Source: VYFG01 sp022827325 (GTDB lineage Bacteria > Pseudomonadota > Gammaproteobacteria > Arenicellales > Poriferihabitantaceae). Taken from it: 19,278 nt of DNA. Positions 8,396-15,749 of this stretch are shown one piece after another. How positions within the stretch are numbered: the first letter of the stretch is position 1; each line of letters starts with the position of its first letter. The stretch is taken from positions 1-19,278 of the forward strand of contig JAJDTE010000159.1 in NCBI GenBank assembly GCA_022827325.1, read 5' to 3'. The notes below the pieces were generated by a model, which was not told where the DNA came from, did no database searches, and worked only from the letters and a program-made list of their open reading frames with translations. Made by a program: the position numbers and the translations under genes.

Positions 8396-8401
8396 AGTAT
8401 A
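8396..8401 (-). promoter_or_regulatory. putative -10 element of pncB
   Basis: TATACT on the minus strand about 50 bp upstream of the pncB start, inside the same 12-base string seen upstream of the BKACE gene. Its expected -35 zone coincides with the palindrome at 8423-8440 rather than with a consensus hexamer. Confidence 0.35.
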
Positions 8402-8422
8402 CCTTACCGGGTAGGAATCCCC

Positions 8423-8440
8423 GGATGCCGGCCGGCATCC
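8423..8440. promoter_or_regulatory. perfect 18-bp palindrome upstream of pncB, possible operator
   Basis: GGATGCCGGCCGGCATCC reads the same on both strands. It lies 22 bp upstream of the predicted pncB -10 element, overlapping where a -35 would be, so a dimeric regulator could bind there. It could also fold as a GC-rich hairpin. No regulator gene is present in the window to name it. Confidence 0.4.
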
Positions 8441-8963
8441 CGCGCTCAGGATATTCCGTTCCGCGGTAACCGGCTGGCGCCCTCGCTTCCCCCGCGGGCA
8501 GGGTTGTTCCGACCGGCCGTAGCAACCCGGGCGCCCGGCCTCGGGAAACATCAACCGGAGCGCTCATAGCGGGTGAACACGGCGATGACGGAGTCGCGCC
8601 CGCCGGCCACCGGGGAGACGCGAGGGGCGGTGTTCCGTGCCCGGAAAACGCTCTGCATACCGGCGGATACGGTCCGGAAAATCCCAACCGGAACAGAATC
8701 TGAATATACTATGCGGGGTTGACGCCGGGTCGATATACGGTGCGCAACCCCCGCTGGGCTATAATGGTTTTCCGGTGATCGGGAGATGCCCCGATAGTCG
8801 GTGAGAACCATCCCCTGGACGAGTAATTCAAAGGCAAAAACCGCATCGATGCTTTCGGCAGGCATTATCTTGAACCGGTACCGGGACGCTGCAGCCAATT
8901 CTGAGCCAACCTGTGCAGGACACCTCCGGGTGATACTGCGGCCCCTGACATGGAGTCGGGCGA
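8441..8963. other. divergent non-coding region between pncB and exbB
   Basis: About 520 bp with no convincing gene. It should hold the control regions of pncB (minus) and exbB (plus). TATAAT at 8760-8765 and TATACT at 8705-8710 are the only clear plus-strand -10-like hexamers; neither has a good -35 at 16-18 bp. No obvious Fur-box-like sequence was recognised. A short open frame before exbB (ATG 8849 to 8971) has no recognisable features. Confidence 0.5.
8760..8765 (+). promoter_or_regulatory. putative -10 element for exbB-exbD-tonB
   Basis: A perfect TATAAT on the plus strand about 200 bp upstream of exbB. The nearest TTGACG (8719-8724) is 35 bp away, too far to pair with it. If used, it gives a leader of roughly 190 bases. 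Confidence 0.3.
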
Positions 8964-9398
8964 GTGATTGACTTTCTCCGGGTAAACCTGGACCTGCTGG
9001 TATTCACGATTCTTGGGGTGATGAGCTTTCTCATGGTCTGGTTCTCGGTCGAACGGTATTTCTACTATCGCCGGGTGGACACGGGACGTTTTGACAGCGA
9101 ACAGGAACTGAACGTCGACCTGACGCGGCACCTTACCCTCATCTCAACCATCGGCGCCAATGCCCCCTATATCGGTCTCCTTGGTACCGTGGCGGGAATC
9201 CTGATCACGTTTTACGATATCGGTGCCGCCGGCGGCAGTGTGGAAGTGGGCACGGTGCTGGTAGGTCTTGCACTGGCCCTCAAGGCCACCGCAATGGGGC
9301 TGCTCGTGGCCATCCCCGCCATCTGGTCCTATAACGGCCTGCTCAGGAAGGTGGAGGTGCTGACGGCACTTTGGCGGGGAAGGAGGGGGAGTCAATGA
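8964..9398 (+). CDS. exbB: TonB-system energiser ExbB (MotA/TolQ/ExbB proton channel family, short type)
   Basis: A 144-residue inner-membrane protein: a first membrane helix near residues 10-28, then a cytoplasmic loop, and two C-terminal helices around 60-80 and 95-120. The segment STIGANAPYIGLLGTVAGI and the following LALALKATAMGLLVAIPA are the conserved MotA/TolQ/ExbB channel helices. The short length fits the ExbB2-like class rather than the longer E. coli-like ExbB. It forms a proton channel with ExbD that powers TonB. Translation starts at GTG 8964, with GGAG eight bases upstream; an ATG at 8950 hits a stop after five codons. The stop overlaps the exbD start by 4 bp (ATGA). Confidence 0.93.
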   Translation: MIDFLRVNLDLLVFTILGVMSFLMVWFSVERYFYYRRVDTGRFDSEQELNVDLTRHLTLISTIGANAPYIGLLGTVAGILITFYDIGAAGGSVEVGTVLVGLALALKATAMGLLVAIPAIWSYNGLLRKVEVLTALWRGRRGSQ

Positions 9399-9772
9399 AG
9401 CGGATGGACGGCATCAACGTGGTTCCGCTGATCGATATCATGCTGGTGTTGCTGGCCATCGTGCTGACCACGGCGTCATTCATTCACTACGGTCGCATCG
9501 ACGTGAACCTTCCGGAGGCCGAGACGTCCGAAGCCGGTGACGTTTCCGACGCCACGGTAATTGTCGTGGACCGAAACGGTGACCTTCACCTGGATGACCG
9601 CCCGGTTGACATCGAGGGACTCGGGGCATATCTGGACAAGCTGCAGGTATCGGATTCCGTGGTATTGAAAGTGGACCGTGATGCCGCGTTCGGTACATTC
9701 GCTGGCGTTGTTGGGCAGCTCAAGCTAAGGTCGCTCAACCAACTCTCGATCCTGGTTGATTCCGGGGATTGA
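9395..9772 (+). CDS. exbD: biopolymer transporter ExbD
   Basis: A 125-residue ExbD/TolR family protein: a short cytoplasmic N-terminus, one membrane helix (about 10-32) and a periplasmic domain. PLIDIMLVLL (11-20) carries the essential membrane Asp (Asp14, equal to Asp25 of E. coli ExbD), which conducts protons with ExbB. The ATG at 9395 overlaps the exbB stop and is preceded by a strong GGAGGGGGAG ribosome-binding site, which decides the start against an in-frame TTG at 9371. The gene is followed after 45 bp by tonB (or 24 bp if the upstream TTG is used). Confidence 0.95.
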   Translation: MKRMDGINVVPLIDIMLVLLAIVLTTASFIHYGRIDVNLPEAETSEAGDVSDATVIVVDRNGDLHLDDRPVDIEGLGAYLDKLQVSDSVVLKVDRDAAFGTFAGVVGQLKLRSLNQLSILVDSGD

Positions 9773-9817
9773 CCGTCCCGGTATCCGTCGGCCAGGTTGC
9801 TCTTGCTGGCGCTTCCC

Positions 9818-10804
9818 ATGCGACCGGTCCTGATCGGATTCCTGGTATCGCTGCTGCTGCACGGGGCCATCCTTGCCGGCGTGCTGCATTACCGTCGGGC
9901 ATGGGAACCGGCCACCGGAGGATCGCCCCTGGCAATGGACCTTGCCATGTTCGCCACGTCGTCCGTAGAGGATTCCGCCGATCCAGAGGCGCAAGGCGAT
10001 GCGTCTTCGGCCACGGGTCCCGCATCCGACCCGGAGTCAGTTCCTGAGCCTGGGTCGGAACCGCATCCGGAACCGGCACCTGAACCCGAACCGAAATCCG
10101 ACCCCGAGCCGGGTCCTGAACCTGATCCTGAGCCTGAGCCAGATCCCGAGCCGGAACCGACACCTGAGCCCAAACCGGAGCCGGCACCTGAACCCGAATC
10201 GGAACTTGAATCGGAACCCGAACCGAAACCCGCCCCCGAGCCTGATCCCGAACCCGAGTCCGAGCCGGAACCGACACCCGAGCCCAAACCGGAGCCGGCA
10301 CCTGAACCCGAATCGGAACCGGAGCCCGAACCCGAGCCCGAACCGATAACGGAAGCACTGGAATCAGAGAACACTATATCTCCGTCACCGGCCCGGACCG
10401 GGGTTTCGCCGGATTCCGAACCAATGGCGGATCCCTTGCCCGGGTCGACAGTTGCCGGGGAGGACGGGAAACAGCCCGGGCCGGATGAAGGGGCGATATC
10501 CGCGCTGTTGTCGGCGGCGGAAGCCGACTACGAGGATCACGTGCGTTCGCGCATCGAGGCCAACAAGTACTATCCCCGTCGGGCCATGAGGCTGCACCGG
10601 GAGGGAACAGTTGGCGTGGGCTTCACCGTTCGCCCGGACGGCACCTATTTCGGTGTCACTGTCGTGAAAAGCTCCGGGGCCGCAATGCTGGATGGTGCAG
10701 CGCTGGAGGCGATCGGCAAGGTCGAGCAGTTCATGGCTTTCCCGGAAATCATCCAACGGGACTCCTGGGATTTCAGTATCGTGCTGGTTTACGAACTCAA
10801 ATAG
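9818..10804 (+). CDS. tonB: TonB energy-transducing protein with long Pro-Glu linker
   Basis: A 328-residue protein with the three-part TonB plan. The N-terminal membrane anchor (residues 2-25) contains SLLLH, the conserved S-x3-H signature that contacts ExbB/ExbD. A linker of about 120 residues (around 65-185) is almost entirely PEP and PxPE repeats. The C-terminal TonB domain (about 240-328) contains YPRRAM, EGTVGVGF and SSGAAMLDGAAL. The protein spans the periplasm and opens TonB-dependent outer-membrane receptors, none of which is in this window. The linker is unusually acidic, with few Lys-Pro pairs, and holds an internal DNA duplication. The start is taken as ATG 9818; a TTG at 9797 is also in frame. 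Confidence 0.93.
   Translation: MRPVLIGFLVSLLLHGAILAGVLHYRRAWEPATGGSPLAMDLAMFATSSVEDSADPEAQGDASSATGPASDPESVPEPGSEPHPEPAPEPEPKSDPEPGPEPDPEPEPDPEPEPTPEPKPEPAPEPESELESEPEPKPAPEPDPEPESEPEPTPEPKPEPAPEPESEPEPEPEPEPITEALESENTISPSPARTGVSPDSEPMADPLPGSTVAGEDGKQPGPDEGAISALLSAAEADYEDHVRSRIEANKYYPRRAMRLHREGTVGVGFTVRPDGTYFGVTVVKSSGAAMLDGAALEAIGKVEQFMAFPEIIQRDSWDFSIVLVYELK
10146..10319 (+). repeat. tonB: imperfect direct repeat inside tonB linker
   Basis: Two 60-bp copies (10146-10205 and 10260-10319), offset by 114 bp (38 codons), differ at a single synonymous position. They encode the same Pro/Glu-rich segment of the TonB linker. The high identity compared with the surrounding degenerate PEP codons points to a recent in-frame duplication. 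Confidence 0.85.
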
Positions 10805-10826
10805 CCAGGCACAAGTCCGCCTGGCT
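10803..10826 (+). terminator. hairpin at the end of tonB
   Basis: A perfect 8-bp stem, AGCCAGGC with GCCTGGCT, encloses an 8-base loop and begins at the tonB stop codon. No U-tract follows, so it is only a weak intrinsic terminator candidate. Confidence 0.4.
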
Positions 10827-10861
10827 GGGATATCTCACCGTGAACAGGTTCTGGTGGCGAC

Positions 10862-10889
10862 TTGCCCGGTGAGTTTTGTTGCCTTTAGT
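10862..10889 (+). promoter_or_regulatory. weak putative promoter of the Rieske-SDR operon
   Basis: TTGCCC (10862-10867) and TTTAGT (10884-10889) are 16 bp apart, each matching 4 of 6 consensus bases. They lie 45 bp upstream of the Rieske ATG. Read-through from tonB is the alternative. Confidence 0.2.
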
Positions 10890-10934
10890 GTTAGCCTCCG
10901 CGGATTCCATCTTCGGGATTTTTCAGGTGCAACC

Positions 10935-12077
10935 ATGTCGACCAACCTGACACCAGAGGATTTCGGGCATATCAGCCAGGGTTACCATACGGATCCCGCA
11001 CGCTCCCATTCACTGCTTGCCGATGCCTACACCGCGTCCCGCTGGTACGATGTGGACCTCGCGGCCATCATCTCCACCAGCTGGCAATGGGTATGCCATG
11101 CAGAGAAGCTTCGCGAACCGGGTGCGTGGCTGACGATCGAGATTGCCGGCAACCCCTTGATGGTGGTTCGGGACCGGGAGGGTGAACTGCGTGCCTTCTA
11201 CAATGTCTGCAAGCACAGGGCGATGCGGCTGCTGGAGGGAGAAGGGAAGGCCAACCTCATCACTTGCCCTTACCACGGCTGGGCCTATGACCTCGCAGGA
11301 AACCTGGTGAGGGCGCCGGAAACCGATCACGTGATTGGATTCGAACCACGGGAAATCTGCCTGGATTCGGTGCAGGTAGAGGAATTCTGCGAGTTCGTCT
11401 TTGTCAACCTCGACCCGCACGCGCCCCCCCTTGCACGGCAAAGCGGCAGCCTGGCGGATGAGATGCTCCGTTTCGCCCCGGACCTGGATCGACTGACTTT
11501 CGCCCATCGGCTGGATTACGAAATCCATTCGAACTGGAAGAACGTCGTGGACAATTTTCTCGAGTGCTATCACTGCCCGGTTGCCCACAAGGACTTCTGT
11601 TCCCTGGTGGACATGGATACCTACCGGGTCACCACCCACGGCATCTACTCCAGCCACATGGCGGAGGCGGGCAAGTCCGCGAACAGCGCCTATTCCGTGA
11701 CCAACGCGACGGTCAGGGACCATGCGGTCTGGTGGCTGTGGCCGAATACCTGCTTCATGCGCTATCCGGGCCGCGGAAACATGATCGTCATGCAGATCAT
11801 CCCCGCCGGTCCGGAACGCACCCTGGAGACCTACGATTTTTTCCTGGAGACGGCCGAGCCGAACGCGGATGAAATGGAAGCCATCACCTATCTCGACACC
11901 GTGCTGCAGGCAGAGGACATCTGGCTGGTGGAAAACATCCAAAAAGGTATGGGGACATCGGCTTTCCGGCAGGGCCGGATCGTGTTTGATCCCACCGGCT
12001 CCGGAAAGTCCGAGCATGCGGTGCATCATTTCCATGGCCTGGTGCTGGACGCCTACAGCCGCATGGTGACGGCATGA
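10935..12077 (+). CDS. Rieske oxygenase alpha subunit of the carnitine/betaine-oxygenase type
   Basis: A 380-residue oxygenase subunit. The Rieske [2Fe-2S] ligands are Cys92 and His94 (CKHRAM) and Cys111 and His114 (CPYHGW). The mononuclear iron ligands are His213 and His218 (ECYHCPVAH) and Asp328. The residue linking the two centres is Glu210, not the usual Asp. The E-x2-H-x4-H spacing and distant Asp match CntA (Glu205, His208, His213, Asp323) with a constant offset of five. This is the hallmark of the quaternary-ammonium group (carnitine oxygenase CntA/YeaW, glycine betaine oxygenase GbcA). A glycine-betaine-like substrate would continue the carnitine pathway, but the exact substrate is inferred. 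ATG 10935 follows AGGTG. No reductase partner is nearby. The stop overlaps SDR1 by 4 bp. Confidence 0.92.
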   Translation: MSTNLTPEDFGHISQGYHTDPARSHSLLADAYTASRWYDVDLAAIISTSWQWVCHAEKLREPGAWLTIEIAGNPLMVVRDREGELRAFYNVCKHRAMRLLEGEGKANLITCPYHGWAYDLAGNLVRAPETDHVIGFEPREICLDSVQVEEFCEFVFVNLDPHAPPLARQSGSLADEMLRFAPDLDRLTFAHRLDYEIHSNWKNVVDNFLECYHCPVAHKDFCSLVDMDTYRVTTHGIYSSHMAEAGKSANSAYSVTNATVRDHAVWWLWPNTCFMRYPGRGNMIVMQIIPAGPERTLETYDFFLETAEPNADEMEAITYLDTVLQAEDIWLVENIQKGMGTSAFRQGRIVFDPTGSGKSEHAVHHFHGLVLDAYSRMVTA

Positions 12078-12832
12078 GCGGCATGTTGCAGGGCAAGACC
12101 GCACTGGTCACCGGCGGTGCCGGCGGCATCGGCACCGCCATCTGTACCCGCTTTGCCCGGGAAGGCGCCGAAGTGGTGGCCCTGGACATCTCAACCCTGT
12201 CCGAATCGCCGCAAGGGGCCGAGCAGGTGCAATGCGACATCACCAGTGAGCACCAGGTCATGGACATGGCCGCCGGACTCTCCCGGCGGTGGTCAAGGCT
12301 GGACATTCTGGTGAATGCCGCGGGCATCGAGATCGAGAAATCCATCGAGGACACCACGCTGGAGGAATGGAACCGGATTTTCGCCATCAACGTGACCGGC
12401 ATGTTCCTGGTGTCGAAGCATGTCCTGCCGCTGCTGCGCAAGTCCGACGGTGCCAGCATCGTCAATTTCGGTTCCTACGACGGCTTCATTGCCGATCCCG
12501 GGCTTGCCGCCTACTGCGCCACCAAGGGCGCCGTGCATGCGCTCACCAGGGCGATGGCCTGTGACCACGGGCCGGAGGGCATCCGGGTGAATGCGGTGTG
12601 TCCCGGGTACGTGGATACGCCGATGCTCCAGAGCTTCTTCGGGGACAGTGGTGATATCGAGTCGCTGCAGCAGGCGGTGCGTGACGTGCATCCCATGAAA
12701 ACCTACGGCAGGCCGGAGGATATCGCCAACCTGGTGAACTGGCTGGCGTCCGACGAGGCCAGGTACGCATCCGGGCAGCTCTGGATCATGGATGGCGGGC
12801 TCTCCGCCCAGGTCCAGCAGATGCGCCTGTGA
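12074..12832 (+). CDS. short-chain dehydrogenase/reductase (SDR1)
   Basis: A classical SDR of 252 residues, usual length. The cofactor loop is TGGAGGIG (13-20), the NAAG motif begins at residue 81, and the catalytic residues are Ser134, Tyr147 and Lys151 (YCATK). Asp38 at the end of the second strand (ALDIS) favours NAD over NADP. The C-terminal MDGG motif is present. ATG 12074 lies in an ATGA overlap with the Rieske stop, and the stop overlaps the next SDR start (GTGA), so the three proteins are probably made in a fixed ratio. Its likely role is to oxidise an alcohol made or released by the oxygenase; the substrate is unknown. Confidence 0.92.
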   Translation: MSGMLQGKTALVTGGAGGIGTAICTRFAREGAEVVALDISTLSESPQGAEQVQCDITSEHQVMDMAAGLSRRWSRLDILVNAAGIEIEKSIEDTTLEEWNRIFAINVTGMFLVSKHVLPLLRKSDGASIVNFGSYDGFIADPGLAAYCATKGAVHALTRAMACDHGPEGIRVNAVCPGYVDTPMLQSFFGDSGDIESLQQAVRDVHPMKTYGRPEDIANLVNWLASDEARYASGQLWIMDGGLSAQVQQMRL

Positions 12833-13590
12833 CCGGGGGCGTCCTCGACGGCAAGACCGCATTGGTGACCGGTGGCCGCCAGGGCATCGGCCGGGGAATC
12901 GTCGACGCCTTCCTGGCCTCGGGTGCCCGCGTGATGACCTGCGGCAGGGGCGACCGGCCGGAAGATCTGCCACAGGAGGTGGCCTGGTCCAGGACCGACG
13001 TATCCCGCAGGGACCAGGTGGACGCGCTGGCCGGGCAGGCTGAATGGGAGCTCGGGCCATTGTCGATTCTGGTGAACAACGCGGGAGTGCAGATTACCAG
13101 GACCGTGACGGAGACCACAGACGAAGACTGGGACCGCCTGATGGGCGTGAATGCCCGGGGAGTGTTCCTGGTTTGCCGGGCCATGATTCCGCGGATGTCC
13201 GCCGGTGGTTCCATCATCAATATCGGATCCATTTCCGGCCGGACCGCCGATCCCGGCCTGGCCCTCTACAATGCCTCCAAGAGCTTCGTCCATGGGCTGA
13301 CCCGCTCGATTGCCGTGGACCATGGACCGGCCGTGCGCTGCAACGCCATCTGCCCGGGCTGGATCATGACAGGCATGGCGGATGAGGCGTTTGCGATGGC
13401 GGACGACCCCGAAGCCGCAACGCGCGATGCCCTGGCACGTCATCCGGCGGGACGGTTCGGGCAACCGTCGGACATCGCGGCCATGGCGGTCTGGCTCGCA
13501 TCCGATGAGTCCGCGTTCGCCACCGGGCAGTGCTACGTGGTGGACGGCGGCCTCACGGCGGCCTCGCCGTTGAATCCGGGGCTGTTCTGA
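12829..13590 (+). CDS. short-chain dehydrogenase/reductase (SDR2), paralogue of SDR1
   Basis: A classical SDR of 253 residues. The cofactor loop is TGGRQGIG (14-21), the NNAG motif starts at residue 83, and the catalytic Ser134, Tyr147 and Lys151 (YNASK) fall at the same residue numbers as in SDR1. Arg40 at the end of the second strand (TCGR) and Arg17 in the glycine loop suggest NADP use, in contrast with Asp38 of SDR1. The start is GTG 12829 inside the stop of SDR1. Homology to SDR1 is clear along the whole length, so it likely arose by duplication and split in cofactor or substrate. It is the last gene of the operon and faces the acyl-CoA synthetase gene. Confidence 0.92.
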   Translation: MTGGVLDGKTALVTGGRQGIGRGIVDAFLASGARVMTCGRGDRPEDLPQEVAWSRTDVSRRDQVDALAGQAEWELGPLSILVNNAGVQITRTVTETTDEDWDRLMGVNARGVFLVCRAMIPRMSAGGSIINIGSISGRTADPGLALYNASKSFVHGLTRSIAVDHGPAVRCNAICPGWIMTGMADEAFAMADDPEAATRDALARHPAGRFGQPSDIAAMAVWLASDESAFATGQCYVVDGGLTAASPLNPGLF

Positions 13591-13594
13591 GACG

Positions 13595-13646
13595 GCGGGA
13601 TACGCGGCAGAACCGCGCCGCTTGCCCTTGCGGACCGCTATCCCGC
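13595..13646. terminator. nested inverted repeat between convergent operons
   Basis: Outer arms GCGGGATA (13595-13602) and TATCCCGC (13639-13646) are perfect complements. Inside lies a 5-bp stem, CGCGG with CCGCG (13603-13617). The structure fills the 47-bp gap between two tail-to-tail genes and reads equally from both sides, as a bidirectional terminator would. There is no U-tract. Confidence 0.4.
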
Positions 13647-15740
13647 GATCACCAGCCCGTCAACCAACTGCAATCCGTCGGCGTTCACGATGAGGGGATT
13701 GATGTCCATCTCCGAGATGACATCCGCCAGGCTGCCCGCCAGTACGGAAAACCGTACCAGCAGGTCGTCCAGCATGGCCTGGCCGGAGCAGGCATCCCCG
13801 AGCGCTCCCAGCAGGAGGGGATGGATGTCCAGGCTCCGCCACATCTCCCGCGCCTCCGGATATCCAAGGGGTGCAAGTCCGAAGGCCCGATCACCCAGTC
13901 TTTCCACCTGTGTTCCGCCGGCGGCGACCATGACAAGAGGGCCGAACTGGGGGTCCCGTTTCATGCCGAGGGCAATCTCGGCACCCCTTGCGGCCTGTCT
14001 CATCACCAGCGTGGCGGATCCCAGCCGGCCCGACAGGGATTCATAGGCAAGGGCCAGTGCCCCGGGGTCTTGCAGGTGCGTGACAACGCCGCCGACGCCG
14101 GATTTGTGCATCACGCCCGGTGCGGCGGTTTTCAGCACCACGGGGTAGCCCAGGGCATCCGCCGCGGCCAGGGCGGCCTCGAGATCATTCGCCTCCCGGT
14201 AGGGAATGACCGGAAATCCGAAATCGGCCAGCAGCGCAAGGCAGTCGCTTTCGGTCCTTGGTCCGTGCGGCCGCAATGCCCCGCGCCAGCGCCGCAGCGG
14301 ATCCGTGTCCGGAGTCCAGGCAACCCCGGACGGTTCCGTTTCCGGTGCCCTGCCGGCGCTGTAGTGCAGCAGGTTCCGGATTCCCCGGAGGGCAAGGTCA
14401 ATGCCGTTAAGGCAGGCGACCCCCCGATGACACAGGTCCGCGGCGGTGTCCTGCATGCGGCTGAATCCCAGGCTGTTGACGGCGATGACCGGCTTGTCGC
14501 GGTAGCCGTGCAATGTTTCGAGGGAACGGAAGAGTTCCGGGTAATGCGAAAACCCGTCGCGAAACTCGAATTCACAGGTCAGGAGTCCCGTGGCGGGATC
14601 ATCCAGCAGGGCCTTGCCGCATTCGGCGAAGACGGTTTCCGAGTCCCGCCCGAGCGCGCCCATCGCGTCCAGCGGGTTGTCCGCATCAAGCCCCGTATCC
14701 AGGTGCCGCGACATCCGCCCGGCGGTCTCGGGCGATATCTCCGCAAACTCCACCCCGTGGTCCTTGGCCAGATCGATCATCTGCTCCCTCATGCCGCCGG
14801 AATCCAGGATCGACGCGATGGCCTGGGTGGTCGGCCGGCATTCAAGGGCGAACAGCAGCGCCGTGACGATCAGTTCGTCCAGATCCCGGACGGGAAGGGC
14901 GCCATGTCGCCGGCACAGGGCGGTGAACGCGTCGTGATTTCCGGCAATGGCGCCGGAATGGCTGAAGGCATGGGCCGCGCTCTTTTCCGTTCTGCCAAGC
15001 TTGGCAATGACCACCGGAATGTCCCGGGCCCTGGCCTTTTCCAGCGCCCCGACGAAGCCCGGCACATCGCGCACGGTTTCAAGAAACAATGCGACGACCC
15101 GCGTGGACGGCCGCTCCAGGACATAATGCATGTAATCCGCCGCGGTGCCGTTGGTTTCCTGGCCGCTCGAGATGACGTAGTTGAAACAGAAACGGGCGTC
15201 GTTGTTCGCCAGGTAGGTCATGGCGGACCCGGAGTGGGAGATCAGCGCGATATGCCCCGGTGGCCGTTCGGGCGGCCGGTCGAAGCTGACGAATACCCGG
15301 TTTTCATAGTTGTAGAATCCCATGGAATTGCCACCGCACACCGGAACCCCCGCAGCCCCGGCTTTCCTGCGCAAACGTTCCGGCAACGTCGGAGTGCCGT
15401 CATCCGGGAGGTGGTTGGCGGCGTAGACGAGAATGCCGCCTGCGCCCAGTTCGAGTGCCTGTTCGAAACTGGATTCCAGGGGCAGACCGCTGATCGCGTA
15501 AACCACGAGGTCCGGCACCGACGGCAGGGAGGCGAGATCGGGATGGCACGGCAGATCAAACAGGGTTGCATGACGGGGGTTGACCAGGTGCAGGTCACCC
15601 CGGAATCCGCTTTCCCGGATCTGCGAGATGGTTTTGGCGGCGATACTGCCGGGACGGGCGGATGCGCCCACCACGGCGACGGAGCCCGGCGACAACAGGC
15701 GTTCCAGGCGAAGCGGCCCGGAAGCAGTGTCCGCATGCAT
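13638..15740 (-). CDS. NDP-forming acyl-CoA synthetase (acetate-CoA ligase family)
   Basis: A 700-residue single-chain enzyme with the domain order of ADP-forming acyl-CoA synthetases: a CoA-binding domain (about 15-140, VAVVGAS near 21), two succinyl-CoA-ligase-like domains (about 165-455), and an ATP-grasp domain (about 495-700). SHSGAIAG holds His261, the likely phosphorylated His of the alpha part; VMHKSGVGGV holds His545, the second His of the beta part. The usual Asp of HKSDVGGV reads Gly548. The enzyme interconverts an acid plus CoA and an acyl-CoA with ATP or another NTP; the acid is not deducible. The ATG at 15740 has GAGG upstream. It follows a DMT permease by 9 bp, suggesting transport-coupled acid activation. 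Confidence 0.9.
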   Translation of the reverse strand: MHADTASGPLRLERLLSPGSVAVVGASARPGSIAAKTISQIRESGFRGDLHLVNPRHATLFDLPCHPDLASLPSVPDLVVYAISGLPLESSFEQALELGAGGILVYAANHLPDDGTPTLPERLRRKAGAAGVPVCGGNSMGFYNYENRVFVSFDRPPERPPGHIALISHSGSAMTYLANNDARFCFNYVISSGQETNGTAADYMHYVLERPSTRVVALFLETVRDVPGFVGALEKARARDIPVVIAKLGRTEKSAAHAFSHSGAIAGNHDAFTALCRRHGALPVRDLDELIVTALLFALECRPTTQAIASILDSGGMREQMIDLAKDHGVEFAEISPETAGRMSRHLDTGLDADNPLDAMGALGRDSETVFAECGKALLDDPATGLLTCEFEFRDGFSHYPELFRSLETLHGYRDKPVIAVNSLGFSRMQDTAADLCHRGVACLNGIDLALRGIRNLLHYSAGRAPETEPSGVAWTPDTDPLRRWRGALRPHGPRTESDCLALLADFGFPVIPYREANDLEAALAAADALGYPVVLKTAAPGVMHKSGVGGVVTHLQDPGALALAYESLSGRLGSATLVMRQAARGAEIALGMKRDPQFGPLVMVAAGGTQVERLGDRAFGLAPLGYPEAREMWRSLDIHPLLLGALGDACSGQAMLDDLLVRFSVLAGSLADVISEMDINPLIVNADGLQLVDGLVIAG

Positions 15741-15749
15741 TGCGCCGCC

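Noticed and set aside
8348..8554. A 69-codon N-terminal extension of pncB
   Set aside because: Low-complexity Arg/Pro-rich sequence that covers the promoter-like element and palindrome; the family fold starts after 8347.
8849..8971. A 40-codon plus-strand open frame overlapping the exbB start
   Set aside because: No good ribosome-binding site and no recognisable protein features, although a leader peptide cannot be excluded.
9889..10374. Minus-strand Ser/Gly-repeat open frame
   Set aside because: It is the mirror of the Pro-Glu codon repeat of tonB; the TonB frame has an anchor and a C-terminal domain that explain the repeat.
10692..10934. An 81-codon N-terminal extension of the Rieske oxygenase
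   Set aside because: It overlaps tonB, is Ser/Arg-rich and precedes a well-placed ATG with a ribosome-binding site at 10935.
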